Assembly: GCA_049999765.1 (NCBI GenBank) | Contig: JBNGIQ010009366.1 | Location: 289,467 to 343,697 of the forward strand | DNA from: Phaeoceros laevis | Taxonomy: Eukaryota > Anthocerotophyta > Anthocerotopsida > Notothyladales | DNA: 54,231 nucleotides | Reading direction: 5' to 3' | Shown: in pieces, positions 1-12,057 of the stretch | How positions within the stretch are numbered: the stretch's first letter is position 1 | Layout: the number at the start of each line of letters is the position of its first letter | Position numbers and translations under genes: made by a program | The notes under the pieces: generated by a model | Database searches by the model: none | Told to the model about the DNA's origin: nothing | Seen by the model: the letters and a program-made list of their open reading frames with translations, nothing else

Positions 1-920
1 AGCTTAAGGTGGGAGACACCTTGAAGGAATGGCGGCGATCCGGAAGCTTAAGAGGCATGCGAGGCGGCCCCATTGTGCGACAAACCAAGGGACGAAGACG
101 CCACCTTCTTTCGTCTCGGCCGTAAATATTGGAGAAACAATGGCAGAGCGAACATCCTCGATATCACCGTGTGTTCAAGCAGCAGCAGCACCCGCTGGCA
201 ACGTTAACTGTTGCAAGCACCACATGGAACAGTATAATTAATTTCCTCACTAGGAGAAGCGGTAGTCAGTTTAGCATCAACCGTGTGATCGCTCAGTAAT
301 CAATCTTGGTGGAGCCGAGTGCGTTTAGAAGATGCCTCAAAGTACAGCTTTTTGGTGCTTCTTAGTACTTCTCGAGGAGAGCCCTGGTTGAATACGAATC
401 TACAGCTCCTTGTGGTTTGGGGGAAGACTTTTTTTCACGGCTCGGGAAACGCATCAGGTGGCAAGTGACCTTCAAGATGTCCTTGGGAGATCTATCGCCT
501 CCCAAGAAATGCAATGTACACTTCAGCACTTGGGAAAGTTATTCAACGATTTGTAAATTTGTCCGATGATCCTTTTCTGTCCCAGCCAGGCCACCCAGAG
601 GTGCTTGCAAACACATTCAACATTCCTTCCGTCATCGATCTCCTGAATTCATGGGGCTAGTAGTCCTGAGTCAATTCAACCGGGAATCATTCGAATTCGT
701 TCGCTCGGCCGGGTTGACAAAAGCCTTTAGAAAGTTCTTCTCCTCTTCGAAGATGCATCCACAGCCATGCTAGCCACTGCTACTTAACGGGGACGGCAAC
801 GCTCAATTGAACAAGCTCATCTCACCGATTGATCAGCATTTCGTCTTCGAATTTCATCCGCCAGGAAGCAGCAGCTCAAGTCTCGCAGCACCAGTTTGTT
901 GCAAGCCCAGATCGATCGCC
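1..920. other. Non-coding region upstream of secreted orphan gene
   Basis: No convincing gene is visible. The only ORF of note (29-241, 70 codons) has no recognisable motif. The last ~150 bp should contain the promoter and 5' UTR of the gene that starts at 921. No clear TATA box could be assigned. Confidence 0.4.
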
Positions 921-1610
921 ATGGGCTCCTCCGGCCGCGCAATCAACGGGTTCGTCCTGCTCCTGCTGCTGGCCCTCATCAACAACATGGCGTACGCGCA
1001 CCACGAGAGCGCCGTGAGCGTGGACGTGGTCGGGGGCGAGCAGGTGATGGTGCTCAACTCGCTGCAGCCCGGCACCGGCGGCGGCGCCATGCACCCCACG
1101 CACCCCGGGAAGCTGCCCTTCTGCAGCGGCCGGGTGTGGGTGTCGGTGAACGCCACTGAGCTGCTGCAGCACGACAACTGCACCGACGGCGGCCACCACC
1201 ACCACCACCCCGGGCGCGTGCGCGCGCCCGACTGCCTCTCCAACTGGATGGGCAAAGGGTACGAGGTGAGCCTGGAGGAGTTCAAGGGCGGGCGCGGGGA
1301 GAGTGCGTCGGCGATGCTGGGACGCTGGCGCCGGGAGCGCGACGGCGAGGACGACGGCTCTTCCACCTGCGCCTGGGTCGAGATCCCGACGCACACCGGC
1401 GACAAGGTGATGCTGTGCGTGCGGTGCGAGGAGGAGCAGGCGACGATGGATCGCGAGGGCGACGAGGAGGTGGTGACGTCACCGGCGCCGGCTCCTCTGG
1501 GCCACGGCAGCAGGCCTCTGGGGCGTGAAGTGTCTCGAGCCCAGCTTGCCAGGTTCAGGATCAGGATCAAAATCAAAATCAAGGTTGAAATCAGGATCTT
1601 CAGAAACTAA
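921..1610 (+). CDS. Small secreted protein of unknown function
   Basis: This ORF encodes 229 aa and I do not recognise the family. The ATG at 921 is chosen because the longer in-frame ORF opens with TTG, and because it is followed at once by a signal peptide (hydrophobic stretch FVLLLLLALINNMAYA, cleavage probably after AYA). The mature part holds six cysteines (motifs FCSG, NCTDG, DCLSN, TCAW, LCVRC), a run of five His, and a Pro/Ala-rich stretch (SPAPAPLG). Cysteine-rich secreted apoplastic protein is therefore an inference. The C-terminus is odd: a degenerate hexanucleotide repeat (about 1557-1600) encodes an alternating basic/hydrophobic tail, RIRIKIKIKVEIRI. The coding part is GC-rich and has no intron. 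A long antisense ORF overlaps but looks like a shadow. Confidence 0.6.
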   Translation: MGSSGRAINGFVLLLLLALINNMAYAHHESAVSVDVVGGEQVMVLNSLQPGTGGGAMHPTHPGKLPFCSGRVWVSVNATELLQHDNCTDGGHHHHHPGRVRAPDCLSNWMGKGYEVSLEEFKGGRGESASAMLGRWRRERDGEDDGSSTCAWVEIPTHTGDKVMLCVRCEEEQATMDREGDEEVVTSPAPAPLGHGSRPLGREVSRAQLARFRIRIKIKIKVEIRIFRN

Positions 1611-1751
1611 TTAATTGAGAGTGCGGGGAAGAAGGGGATAGCTGGAATGGTGGCGAGCTTTCATGCGCGTGCTGCTCTTTAGTTCGAGCCAGATTTGTGA
1701 GTGACTTGGCTGTGCGAAATAAGAACCACAAATTTCTGAATGTTGTTCAAT

Positions 1752-1757
1752 AATAAA
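1752..1757 (+). terminator. Poly(A) signal of secreted orphan gene
   Basis: A canonical AATAAA lies about 140 bp past the stop codon of the 921-1610 gene, in AT-rich DNA. Confidence 0.45.
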
Positions 1758-2165
1758 GAGCAGTTTGATCCACAATTGTGAATTCACATACGACTGCCAG
1801 GCTGCTTCTCCAACACATGAATGCAGAAGAACCTGAGGCCATGTCAGTCTGGAGAGCTCAGCCGATCAGTCACTCCACTGTGGAAGGGGAAGACCAAGAG
1901 TGAGTCTACGTAGACTAGATAAAGAAGAAGAAGAAGCTTGCATATGAAAGAATAATCTACAGGCAGGCCTGCTGCCGAGAGATGTGACTGCCAAAAATCT
2001 CACAGTAAGTACAGAGTAGATATGTTGTTCCGATAAGAACCGACTCTCATGCCGTCCTTGTGCCATGACCCTTGCTCACAAAAATCTGTCACATACACTG
2101 AGAGAAGAAGCTAACCCTAACCCGTCACCATCACCATCCTCAGCTTCCAACTCCTCCTCAGTCGC
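1758..2165. other. Convergent 3' intergenic region
   Basis: This stretch separates the 3' ends of the secreted orphan (+) and YLMG1 (-). It holds a short GAA-rich run (about 1920-1935) and no supported gene. Confidence 0.4.
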
Positions 2166-2924
2166 TCATCCTTGCACGCTGGTGTTGAGGATGGAAGTCA
2201 ATGTGCCCAGAACCAGGAACGCCAGCATGGGAGACACATCCAGGGCGTTGAAGATCGGAGGGATGATGTTTCTGAAGAGATTGAGGTAGGGGTCACACAT
2301 ATCCCTCATGGCCTGCAGAGGTTGCCGCTCCCAGGGGATGTTGGGGAACCAACTGAGCAGAACCCTGACCATCAGCACCCCGCTGTAAAGCTCCAGCCAC
2401 TTGGCCATGCCGGAGGCCACCACCGTCAGCGGGGTGCTAACGGAGGTGGAGGCGAAGAACAAGGGTCCAGCTGCCAGGACCAGGCTGCCCCTCAGGCTGG
2501 CTGCCAGGGCCGCCTCCTCCGCGCTCCTGGGCCTGGGGAGGGGTGTGGCCGTGAGGAATTGCCGGACAACCTCCGCTACCCTGCGCACTGCGTCCACTAC
2601 CACCGCCGCTACCTGCGCCATGCGGGAATCCTCCTCATGCTTGCTGGACATGGGACGTGCTGCTGCTGCACCGGCCTCCTGCTGGCTGCTGCTCCCTGCA
2701 GACAGCGCAGCACGGATTCCATTAGCAGCTACCACGCCGTGTCTCGAGGCTGCCCGCACCCTCTTGCAACCATGTCCTGCAACCAGGCGCGCTCTCCCAA
2801 GCCCTGCCGGTGCCAACGCGATCCTGCAAGCTTCATGATGAGACGGGGGTGAGGCTGGCCCCGCTGCTGCCACACCCTGTGCTCCGCTGACTTGGAAGAG
2901 CGCGGACGACATCGCCGTCGCCAT
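2166..2924 (-). CDS. YLMG1: YggT/YlmG family protein, chloroplast (YLMG1 type)
   Basis: A single-exon gene of 252 aa. The C-terminal ~100 residues are a YggT domain: a hydrophobic segment leading into VRVLLSWFPNIPWERQPLQA, then the family-typical DPYLNLFRNIIPP and a final membrane segment SPMLAFLVLGTL. The N-terminal ~110 residues are rich in Ala, Ser and Arg and fit a chloroplast transit peptide. YLMG1 proteins are known thylakoid membrane proteins that act in nucleoid partitioning and cytochrome b6 assembly; the role here is inferred from that. The start codon is 135 bp from the divergently transcribed valyl-tRNA synthetase, so both probably share one promoter region. Confidence 0.85.
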   Translation of the reverse strand: MATAMSSALFQVSGAQGVAAAGPASPPSHHEACRIALAPAGLGRARLVAGHGCKRVRAASRHGVVAANGIRAALSAGSSSQQEAGAAAARPMSSKHEEDSRMAQVAAVVVDAVRRVAEVVRQFLTATPLPRPRSAEEAALAASLRGSLVLAAGPLFFASTSVSTPLTVVASGMAKWLELYSGVLMVRVLLSWFPNIPWERQPLQAMRDMCDPYLNLFRNIIPPIFNALDVSPMLAFLVLGTLTSILNTSVQG

Positions 2925-3059
2925 GCCGGCAATTCGCTACCCAGCGGGTTCGGCCGGCAATCTGGTTACTCCTCCGCGAGTTTCTCTGGCCGAGAACGTT
3001 GTTTGTGTCGATGCTCACATTACATATTTGTGACGGACTTTCTTCGTTTTGGCTGGATA
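2925..3059. promoter_or_regulatory. Short divergent promoter region YLMG1 / ValRS
   Basis: Only 135 bp separate the two predicted start codons, on opposite strands. Both genes encode organelle-targeted proteins. The region must contain both 5' UTRs and the core promoters, or these extend into the flanking coding sequence. No TATA box is obvious. Confidence 0.5.
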
Positions 3060-6000
3060 ATGGCGGCTGCTCCGCATTCTTCAGCTATGCACTGCCGTCT
3101 TACTCGCTCCCTGTCCCTAGCTGCCTCTTCCTCGTCCACGTCTCCCTCAGTCTGCTGTGTGCCAGGCCGTCACACCCACAGGAGACGGGGTGCTTCCTCC
3201 GTTAGACAATGGCAAGCTTTCTCGTCCCGTGCCCAGTCCTACTGCTTTCTCCTGCCCGGAGTGGTTTCTCTGTTCTGGCGTGGAGGAGTGGGATTGGGGA
3301 CAAGGGGGCAGGTCCGCCATAATTCTTGGGCTTCCAGCGCCAGACCTCGTCCTTCAGGTGAGATTCACAAAAATTCAACCGGTTGCTTCCCGCATTCTTT
3401 GCCAGATTGATCCTACCAGGCGGAATTTCACTTTTTTGCGCACGCTGGCAGTGATTCTGCAAAGGTTCGATGAATGGTTTCCGCATTTTTCAGCAGGAAG
3501 TGTAAAGCCATGGTGGAAAGACAGGGTTTTGTTACTCACGTAGTCTCATAATCACCTCATGAATTGTCTTTCAGTGGCGTCAACTAGTGAAGCTGTAACA
3601 TCAGTTGAGCTTCCCAAAAATTTTGACTTTGCTGTGGAGGAACGCCTGTATGAATGGTAAGGCGGAATTTTTTGAAGCATTGTTTTGTCAGCAGCGAGTA
3701 ACACTGTCGGAAACCTGCTGGCTGGGTTTCGAGGTGTGAAGTGATGCATATTGTTGTGACTTAATGCTTTGTAGGTGGGAGTCGCAAGGGTACTTCCAAC
3801 CCAACTCCGATGTAGATAAGGAGCCATTTGTAATACCAATGCCACCTCCCAATGTGACAGGTGCACTTCACATGGGGCATGCCATGTTTGTCACTCTTCA
3901 GGTAACCCACACACTCATGTTCTTCTTCTCTAATTTTCCTGCCGCTTTTTGCTGCTATTATATAATACTACTGGCACCTCACAGGTGGGGTGCACATGTA
4001 CTTGTAGGACATTATGGCTCGTTTTTGGCGCATGAAAGGGAGACCCACTTTGTGGTTGCCTGGCTATGATCATGCTGGAATCGCCACACAGGTATCTTCA
4101 GCTGCATTGCTTCGCCCAATCATATTGACGTTGGCAACCTTTCAATAGTTTTGTATCTCAAATCACGCTATGGCAGCATGTTCCTCACCATTGAAGCTTT
4201 TGTCAGTTGGTGGTTGAAAAAATTTTAGCATCTCAAGGTGTAAAGAGGACAGACCTTGGGAGAGAGGAGTTCGTCCAGAAAGTATGGGAGGTGAAAGAAA
4301 CGTACGATGATTAATGTACACATGGTTTGGGATAATTATTATCGTAAGCTTAGAGAACTGTCTAGATCTAGATTCTGACTACTTCAAGTGATAATCATCA
4401 GTTATGCTGGAGCAATCACACAGCAGCTTCGGAATTTAGGTGCATCCTGTGATTGGAGTCGTTCCCGATTCACGCTTGATGACCAGTTAAGTCGTAAGTC
4501 TCGTACTGTATCTTTGAATGGTGTGCATGCGTTGTTCAGCTTGGTCTACTTCAACCTATCCTGAGTTGCTGCTGCTGTGATGCTTCTTGCTGTTAGCTTC
4601 AGGCTTTAAATCACGAGGTGGTTGACATCAAATGTCTGCAGGTGGCGTGATTGAAGCCTTTATGCGCTTGCATGAAAAGGGACTTATTTATCGTGGTAAT
4701 TGTCTACCCTGGTCCTTGTGAAGCCAATTAGGACAAAGTAGTATTTGGTTATAGGTTGTGGAACTAGGTGTACCAGTCCATGGAGTTGTAGAAGATTAAG
4801 CCTTGTTATCATCTTTCTCAGGGACTTACATGGTGAACTGGTCTCCAAATCTGCAGACAGCAGTTTCTGATCTGGTACTGATTCTCCACATACATTGCAG
4901 ACTAATGCCAAGCAGATATATTATGGCGTCTTTATAAGATACAATGCCTGCGTTTTGCAGGAGGTAGAGTACAGTGAGGAGCCTGGCAAACTTTACTTCT
5001 TCAAATATCCAATATCTGGTGGCACTGTGTAATGAGCTCTCTGAAATACCCGATGACTTTATCTGATGTTTCCTGTTCTAATTCCTGCACTCTTCAGCTG
5101 ATCCAGAGCCTTTTATCAACAAGCTTATGCCATACCAGGAAGCAACCAGCTTTCTTTACCTGGGTGATCTTTGGTTGTATGCAGAGATGACTACTTGCCC
5201 GTGGCTACAACAAGACCAGAAACAGTTCTTGGTGATACAGCGGTTGCTGTTCACCCAGAGGTAAGAACGTGCCCATTGGAACAGTGGACTTTGCTATGTT
5301 TGAAGGGAATATTTTTGAGAGTTCGAGTGCTGGGCTGTTTTATGCATAGGTGGTACTCACTTGCAGGATGACAGATATGCCAAGTATGTTGGGAAAATGG
5401 CAGTCGTGCCGATGAGCGGGGGAAGGGAAATCCCAATCATAGCAGATGAAGTATGTTCCCTGTTTTTCCACATGCTTTTCCGGTGTGTGAATGTGATTTG
5501 ACTTTTGGTACTACTGTTCCAGTATGTGGACAGGGAATTTGGCACTGGTGCCTTGAAGATCACTCCTGGACATGATCCCAACGATTATGCAATCGGCAAA
5601 AAAGTGGGGCTACCTGTGATTAACATCATGAATAAAGATGGAACACTGAATGAAAATGCTGGCACCTACTGGTATGAATTGTGAAAGTGCAAGCTCCTGT
5701 GAGTTCATTATCTGAGGTATCCCTTTTGTCGTCTACCATAGACCATGCCAACAGGAATGGTTTGTTTGCAGTGGTCTTGACCGCTTTGAGGCTCGTAAAA
5801 AGCTGTGGGCAGACATGGAGATTGCTGGACTTGCTCTAAAGTCTGAGCCTTACACTCTGCGTGTCCCCAGATCTCAACGAGGTGGGGAGGTGAGCTGGCA
5901 AAAAGTGTCATGAATTGTTGGAGACAAAACAGTCCTGTAAGATAGATTAACTTTGGCAATTACAGGTTGTGGAGCCTCTGGTCAGCAAACAATGGTTCGT

Positions 6001-9000
6001 GACGATGCAACCACTTGCAGACAAAGCTTTGAAAGCACGCGAGACTGGTGACTTGCGGATCATACCAGAAAGGTTTGAGAAGGTTTGTCAATATCTCGCG
6101 GAAGCTTGGTTTTGGTGAGTATCACGATCAGAAGTGCTTAACTTTTTATTGTGTGCAGGTATATGACTACTGGCTAACAAACATCAAGGATTGGTGTATT
6201 AGCCGTCAGCTGTGGTGGGGACACCGTATACCAGTGTGGTATGTTACAGGTCAGGAAGAAGATGCATACATTGTGGCATACAATGAGGCAGATGCATACT
6301 CTAAAGCTAGAGCGAAGTATGGAGACACGGTCCAGTTAGTACAGGACAAAGATGTTCTGGACACGTGGTTCTCAAGGTCATTCTCTGTTTTAGCTCTTCT
6401 CCCTATTCCGTCCTTCCGCCGAGTCTTTTGTTCAAGTTATTGTAACTTGAGAACTCCTGCCGAGCTTGTTGTCTTCTGCCATTTACAAGTACCTGCTTGT
6501 TGTAAAATGTCCCCAACATTCTCTTTACCGGGCCATCTGCAGTGGGCTTTGGCCGTTTAGTACTCTAGGGTGGCCGGACACAACTGCAGATGATTACAAG
6601 CGCTTTTATCCGACAACAGTGCTTGAAACAGGGTATGTTTGTTGCTTTATTGCCCTCACATTATGCTTGAGGTTAAAGTTTGAGCACTCAATACTACCAG
6701 GTGATTCCACTGCAATGCAGACATGACATTCTCTTTTTCTGGGTAGCGAGAATGGTTATGATGGGCATTGAGTTCACCGGGAAGACACCATTCTCCACAG
6801 TGTATCTGCATGGTCTTGTCCGAGATGCACAGGTCGGGCCATTTTACGCATTGTGCCATGTCTTGGCTATATCAAGTTCGATAGTTTGGTTGACTCGCTT
6901 ATGTGTTGATGTGAGGACTGCAGGGTAGAAAGATGTCAAAGACCCTTGGAAATGTGATCAATCCGTTGGATACTATAAAAGAATATGGTACAGATGCATT
7001 GAGATTCACGCTAGCAACAGGGACCACACCTGGTCAGGTGCGCTGTTGTCTTCATGACTGTATGGATGGCCAGCTCCTGTGGGAAACAAGTTTAGAAGCA
7101 TCCATGTTTGAGCTCTGCAGTTTGTTTTGGCAGTACAGGATGGAAGTCATCTCACAGAATATTGTTGTTTTGCAGGATGTCAATCTTTCCTCGGAACGGT
7201 TGATTGCAAATCGGTCATTTACAACCAAGCTGTGGAATGCTGGAAAATTTATCCTTCAAAACTTGCCCGATTGCTCAGACACCAGTGCTTGGGGGAGTCT
7301 CACCTCGAGCAAGGTGGGGCATCACGTAGACATTTTCTCTTCCTACAGAGCGCTTCTACTTGGTTCTTGAGCCACTAACTTATGAACTTATATCCCTGTT
7401 CGTGGAAATTGCTGTACCTTGAAGTAATGCGTTGTGCCTGATCTCGTTCTTTTGCAGTTTCATACCACAGGTGCCCTTCTACAGCTGCCTTTGAGTGAAC
7501 GCTGGGTGGTATGCCTCAGATTCCCTTAGAAGTTATATTCGGTATAATTGCTGTAGCTTTGAGGCACTTTCTCGACCTGTGTGCTTCACTTCATGGACAT
7601 TATGCATTTTAGATGCCAGCCTAGTGTGTCACACTTGCCCCATTGCTCTGCAGGTATCGAAGCTCCATCATGTTATCGACTTGGTCACTGCGAGCTATGA
7701 AAAATTTGAATTTGGGGAAGTCGGAAGGGCACTCTATGAATTCTTCTGGTTTGACTTTGCTGACTGGTAAGACCTCTGGTGTAAGAAGGAAGCATAAAGC
7801 CCATATTTGTTCTACCTGACACGCCCATGTTGTCTCTTGTTAAAAAGGTGTGGATTTATTTTTAGATTTTTGGAGCTGGAGTGAGATAATCTTTTAACAT
7901 CGTGTGCAGGTACATTGAGGCCAGTAAGACTAGACTCTACCAGCAGAATAATCTTCCAGCAGTTACACAAGCCCAATCCGTATTGGTGTATGTGTTTGGG
8001 AGTATCCTGAAGCTATTGCACCCTTTTGTTCCCTTTGTCACAGAGGAGCTCTGGCAGGTTACCTCCTGTGTTCCCTCTCTTTTCCCAGTAGCACTATACG
8101 ACGTACATTTTTTATGAGTCTAGGATAAAATTTGTCTTGTGGATTTGCAGGCAATACCTCATGAAGGGGATGCACTTATAGTATCCCCCTGGCCAACATC
8201 AGGGTTACCCAAGGATCCTGAGGCCTTGCAACACTTTGAACATCTACAGGCCCTGGTCGGTGCTGTTTCCACATGTGAATTTCAATGTACGGCAGCATGC
8301 TATTTGAAAGAGTTGGTAACCTTTCCTCATGATGGTGGCGGGTATTCAGATTCGTGCAGTTCGAAACGCCCGGGCTGAATATGCTGTGGAGCCGGCAAGG
8401 CGAATTTCAGCCACTGTCGTGGTGGCAGACCCTGATTTCCGGCATCATATCACCGTACGTTTGTGTCGTTTGTTTTCAAGCGGGAAGCTTTGCGTTGCAC
8501 ACTCTAACCAGGTGTTGAATCTCTTTGCATTTGCAGGAAGAGAAAGCTGTTCTGACTGCATTGGCACGAGTCGACCAAGAAAACCTGGAGATTTTTGGCC
8601 AATGCCCTGGTAAGCTTTCATACCCGTCGTCCTCTGTTCTAATGCACCATACGCCGCTGTTGTTGTGACATGAGCTGTAACTTCTTTCATGCAGGTGACA
8701 CAAGCATGGCAGTGCATCTGGTCGTGGCAGATGGTTTAGAAGCTTTTCTACCTTTAGCGGACATGATCGACATCCGGAAAGAAGTGGATCGGCTTTTAAA
8801 GCAAGCCGCCAAGTTGCAAGCCGAGTTTGATGGCAACATGAAAAGGCTGCAGTCTCCACAGGTAGGGGCTTTGGGCCTTTGTTTTCACTGCTAATTCTAG
8901 AGCCCGTCTATATTCATAATGTAATTTACCTGTAACACCTACGAACACATCTGCAGTTTGTGGAGAAGGCTCCAGCAGCAGTGGTACAAGGAATCAGAGT

Positions 9001-9085
9001 CAAGGCAAGTGACGCGGAGGAGAAGCTTGCTTCAGTGAGACGACGCCTGGATGAGCTCCAGAGCATGGCTGCAGCCCCCAAATGA
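3060..9085 (+). CDS. EMB2247: Valyl-tRNA synthetase, bacterial-type, organellar
   Basis: Charges tRNA-Val, presumably in plastids and/or mitochondria (closest in memory: Arabidopsis EMB2247). A 27-exon model encodes 1019 aa: 3060-3357, 3575-3656, 3775-3901, 4008-4091, 4207-4301, 4402-4493, 4642-4695, 4822-4874, 4961-5028, 5185-5260, 5367-5450, 5523-5671, 5772-5889, 5966-6082, 6159-6376, 6543-6632, 6721-6832, 6924-7037, 7176-7313, 7458-7508, 7654-7766, 7910-8057, 8151-8255, 8350-8454, 8537-8609, 8695-8861, 8957-9085. All introns are GT-AG and the frame closes throughout. Residues 1-99 are a transit peptide. HIGH motif HMGH lies at 159-162, the editing-domain motif is [12 protein letters not shown], then [17 protein letters not shown] at 642-646, and a C-terminal coiled coil from ~925. 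All class I catalytic signatures are present. Confidence 0.93.
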
Positions 9086-9796
9086 CAGCACTCAAGTCGA
9101 GTCGAATTCGGAAAAGCATGCCATGAGGTTTTAAGTTGATTATGTGATTGGACAAGCGCACGGGCTTCCGCACTACCAATTGTCGATTGGGATATTGACA
9201 AATCTTCGCCACAGCCATTTAGCGAAAGTGGTATGTTGTTGGGCTTCAAGAGGTTTTGAAGCCAGACGCAGAGCCACGCAGAGGCGGATGAAGATTAGAA
9301 TTCTGGGATGAATGACCTGGCTCACTCGACATCTTCTTAGTCCTGGAGTGTAAGGGCTCTCTGCATTTCCCATCTCTGTCATGGAGGCTTGTCAGGAACG
9401 AGGTGAAGATGATGTCTTCTCATCTTCCTGGGCTAGTTCGGGTTCTGTAGTGGTACATACAGTTTTTGAAGCAGCAAATGATTTGGGAATTGTAGGGGTC
9501 AACAATGACTACACACAAGTGCTGTGTAGAAAAATTGGTGTATACGCTTGTATAACAAGGTGACCTAATGACTAGCACATCATGCGGATTCCTGCAAAAT
9601 AGCACTGGCAATTACAACCGCCTAGGCCTGGGAAAACAAAAGGTCTGGTAAGACAAGGTTTGATTATACAGTAACGAGCTAGAACCCGAGACGGGGTTAG
9701 GTAACTTAGGTTAGTCTGCTGTTTCCAAGACACCAAAATTGTTGGGGTATGTTCCCTTTGCCATGTCCATAGCGTAGTGGAGTTCTGAACAGCATG
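9086..9796. other. Convergent 3' intergenic region
   Basis: About 700 bp between the ends of ValRS (+) and SCO1 (-), presumably holding both 3' UTRs. No supported gene or repeat is seen. Confidence 0.4.
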
Positions 9797-11487
9797 CTAC
9801 TGTATTTGAGCTTTGTCGTAGACACCTTGATTTCCTTGCCTCCTATCGTCAACTTCTTGAGTCTTATTGCTGTTCTGCGGCTGTGCATTCGTATTAATGG
9901 TGTCCTCCCCAGCATCCTGGGTTACTGAGCCCTTGTAGTTCTTCATCTCCTCGGCGACCCCATTAGCAAGCGACTCAGCGTCGTAATTTTTTCCGTAAAA
10001 CTTCACGAAGTCCATGTTTGGGTCCATCAAGTACCTGCAACATTAACCATTCAACATGCTGAGCTGCTGCAAAAAGACACAGCTTGCGCGGAGCTGCTAT
10101 CAAGAACAGGTATACGCAGGAGTACCCACATGATGATGGAATGGTCCACAAGGTAGTCATCGCCATCCTCCTCGGTTTTCATGTAGTAAACTCGATATTC
10201 CTTGGCTGCTTTTCGGACATCATCGACACTCCCAGTGAGCCCAACAAGCCTTGGATGAAATTCTGTCACCACCATCTAACTGTCAGCTTCAATGATGCGG
10301 AGCAGCAAAAGTCAGTTCTAAGCCACACTAAATTTTTAATCCAGGCCCTAATCTAAGATTCAACATGAAATACCTTTCAGATACTCCCGAAGTTGCTCAA
10401 CCGTGTCACGCTCAGGATCTACTGAAATGAACACTGGCACAACTTTCACCCCTGTCTTCTTCTCTGAGGGCATACAATGTCACGTAAGATTGAATGAGTT
10501 GCGGAGTAGATGACTGAATGTTGCCACCACTCTGACAATAATTTGCCTGGGTACACACCTACTTGGTCGATAGCCTCAGCCATTTTGACTAGCTCATCAG
10601 GGCAAATATCAGGACAGTGTGTGAACCCAAAGTAGATGAGAGTCCAGTTCCCCTTGAAGTCACGATGTGTCACCACCTTTCCATCCTGATTTACGAGTTT
10701 GAATGGACCTCCAATCGCTGCTTTGCCAACCGATGGGCCCTGCTTGACCTCAGGAGGGTGCTTGATAGCTGTAAACAACGCCACTTCAAAAGATAAACTC
10801 CTCAAGGCTCACCACAACTCCATGGAAGTGAAATGCAAGACACGTCCTTGCTTCTGCTATGTCAGAACATTGGAACAACATCAGCAACCTTTCTGTCTAT
10901 AAAATTGTGAAAAGTTCCCCCATGTACAATGGACCATAGGAGTAGTCTCTTGTGTTGAAATGTGTGGTTGGTATTGAGGCTTAAGTGCACGTTTTTGAAT
11001 TCGAACAGAGGACCCATCCCTGCTGCCTATGTTGCAATAAAATAACTCAGCAGATGAGCATCCAAGAACTTTACCATCTATGCGCCGTTTCTTTTCAAGT
11101 TCGAAAAAGGACAGCAAGCCCACTCCAGTGATCCCCAGCAAGCATAAGCTTATCCACGACACAGGCTGTTAAAGCATCATCGACATAACAAGGGTCAAAC
11201 ACCACAAATTTGCTGAAGGCAGAGTAACTGATGCACCTCACTGAAACGAAGAGAACCAGGATTTCACTCACACTGCCTCGCACGTATCTGGCACTGGCTG
11301 GGGGGCCTTTGCTTTTTGTCAACGAGCTGACATCTTCCCCAACAGTTTCAGTGGCTCTTCGAGGTCGTGACGTGGTTATGTTACGCCGTGAGCTTGGTAG
11401 GCCTAGAATTTTCTGCAACCGTGACAGATCAGGAAGACTTTTCACAGCGACTGCAAATGCATGAAGCTCACTACTTGACACCAACAT
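9797..11487 (-). CDS. HCC1: SCO1-type copper chaperone for cytochrome c oxidase
   Basis: Delivers copper to the CuA site of cytochrome c oxidase subunit II at the mitochondrial inner membrane. Six exons on the minus strand (11272-11487, 11075-11165, 10559-10768, 10374-10463, 10130-10262, 9797-10034) give 325 aa with every phase closing. Residues 1-72 look like a mitochondrial presequence. One membrane helix follows (~75-92), then the thioredoxin-fold SCO domain. Copper ligands Cys154 and Cys158 ([10 protein letters not shown]) and His243 (VDHSIIMYLMDP) are all present, so this matches HCC1/SCO1 rather than HCC2, which lacks them. The tail after ~270 is a variable, Gln/Asn-rich extension. The exon 5 donor (AT|GTGGGT) is chosen because it restores the conserved IIMYLMDP. 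Confidence 0.9.
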
Positions 11488-12057
11488 ACCTTCACACAGC
11501 CTGCTCCATCATCTTCACGATACTGTCTCGTTCGCTCCCCCGTCCACAGGTGCCTCCTCACGTCCACCAAGTGAGTCCGACCTCTTATTGTTGTTGAATT
11601 CTTTCCTAGGCTGGAGCCTACATGATTGCCAACTTCCAACCCCCTTGACAGATTTTGTGTGTTACGTTGCTCAAGACTGCGACAGTAGTGGCGAACAAGA
11701 GTACGAAAGAAGAAGCTACAATTCTTGAGATGCCTTGAAGATCGGTACGATTGGCAACTCGACATGGTGAGCCAGATCAGATCTCGTAAGTTTCTTCCAC
11801 CATCTCCAACATCCCCACAGCTGGAAATCAAATTACGGTCGTGCTCGCTCGCTACAGTGATCTATCATTTGACGTGCAATTACTCCCACTGTTGTGACGG
11901 AATCGAACTGAGGTTCAAAGAAACTACTAGAACCCTAAACCCCTGCTTGCCACTCGTCAAGAAGACTGGAGGTGACTCAGTGTGGGCTACTCTAGTCCAG
12001 GTACTCGAAGTGCTGAGGTTTGAGCTGCTTAGGGGAACTGCCAGAAGTGGGGACACG
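11488..12057. promoter_or_regulatory. Divergent upstream region SCO1 / ClpR4
   Basis: 570 bp between the two divergent start codons. An open frame continues upstream of ClpR4 with an in-frame ATG at 11764, but its product resembles nothing in the family. A good donor (GTAAGT near 11788) and an acceptor-like CAG near 12000 suggest a 5' UTR intron of ClpR4. Confidence 0.4.

Noticed and set aside
730-748. Possible heat-shock element (GAAAGTTC with further TTC blocks)
   Set aside because: Only one correctly spaced GAA-nn-TTC pair; the next blocks break the 5-bp phasing.
854-1582. 242-codon antisense ORF across the secreted orphan gene
   Set aside because: It has no recognisable motif, its start region includes the repeat-derived ILILILIL complement, and the plus-strand frame has a proper signal peptide.
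11725-12057. In-frame N-terminal extension of ClpR4
   Set aside because: The 5' end is TTG, the in-frame ATG at 11764 adds residues unlike any ClpR, and the transit peptide would be internal.
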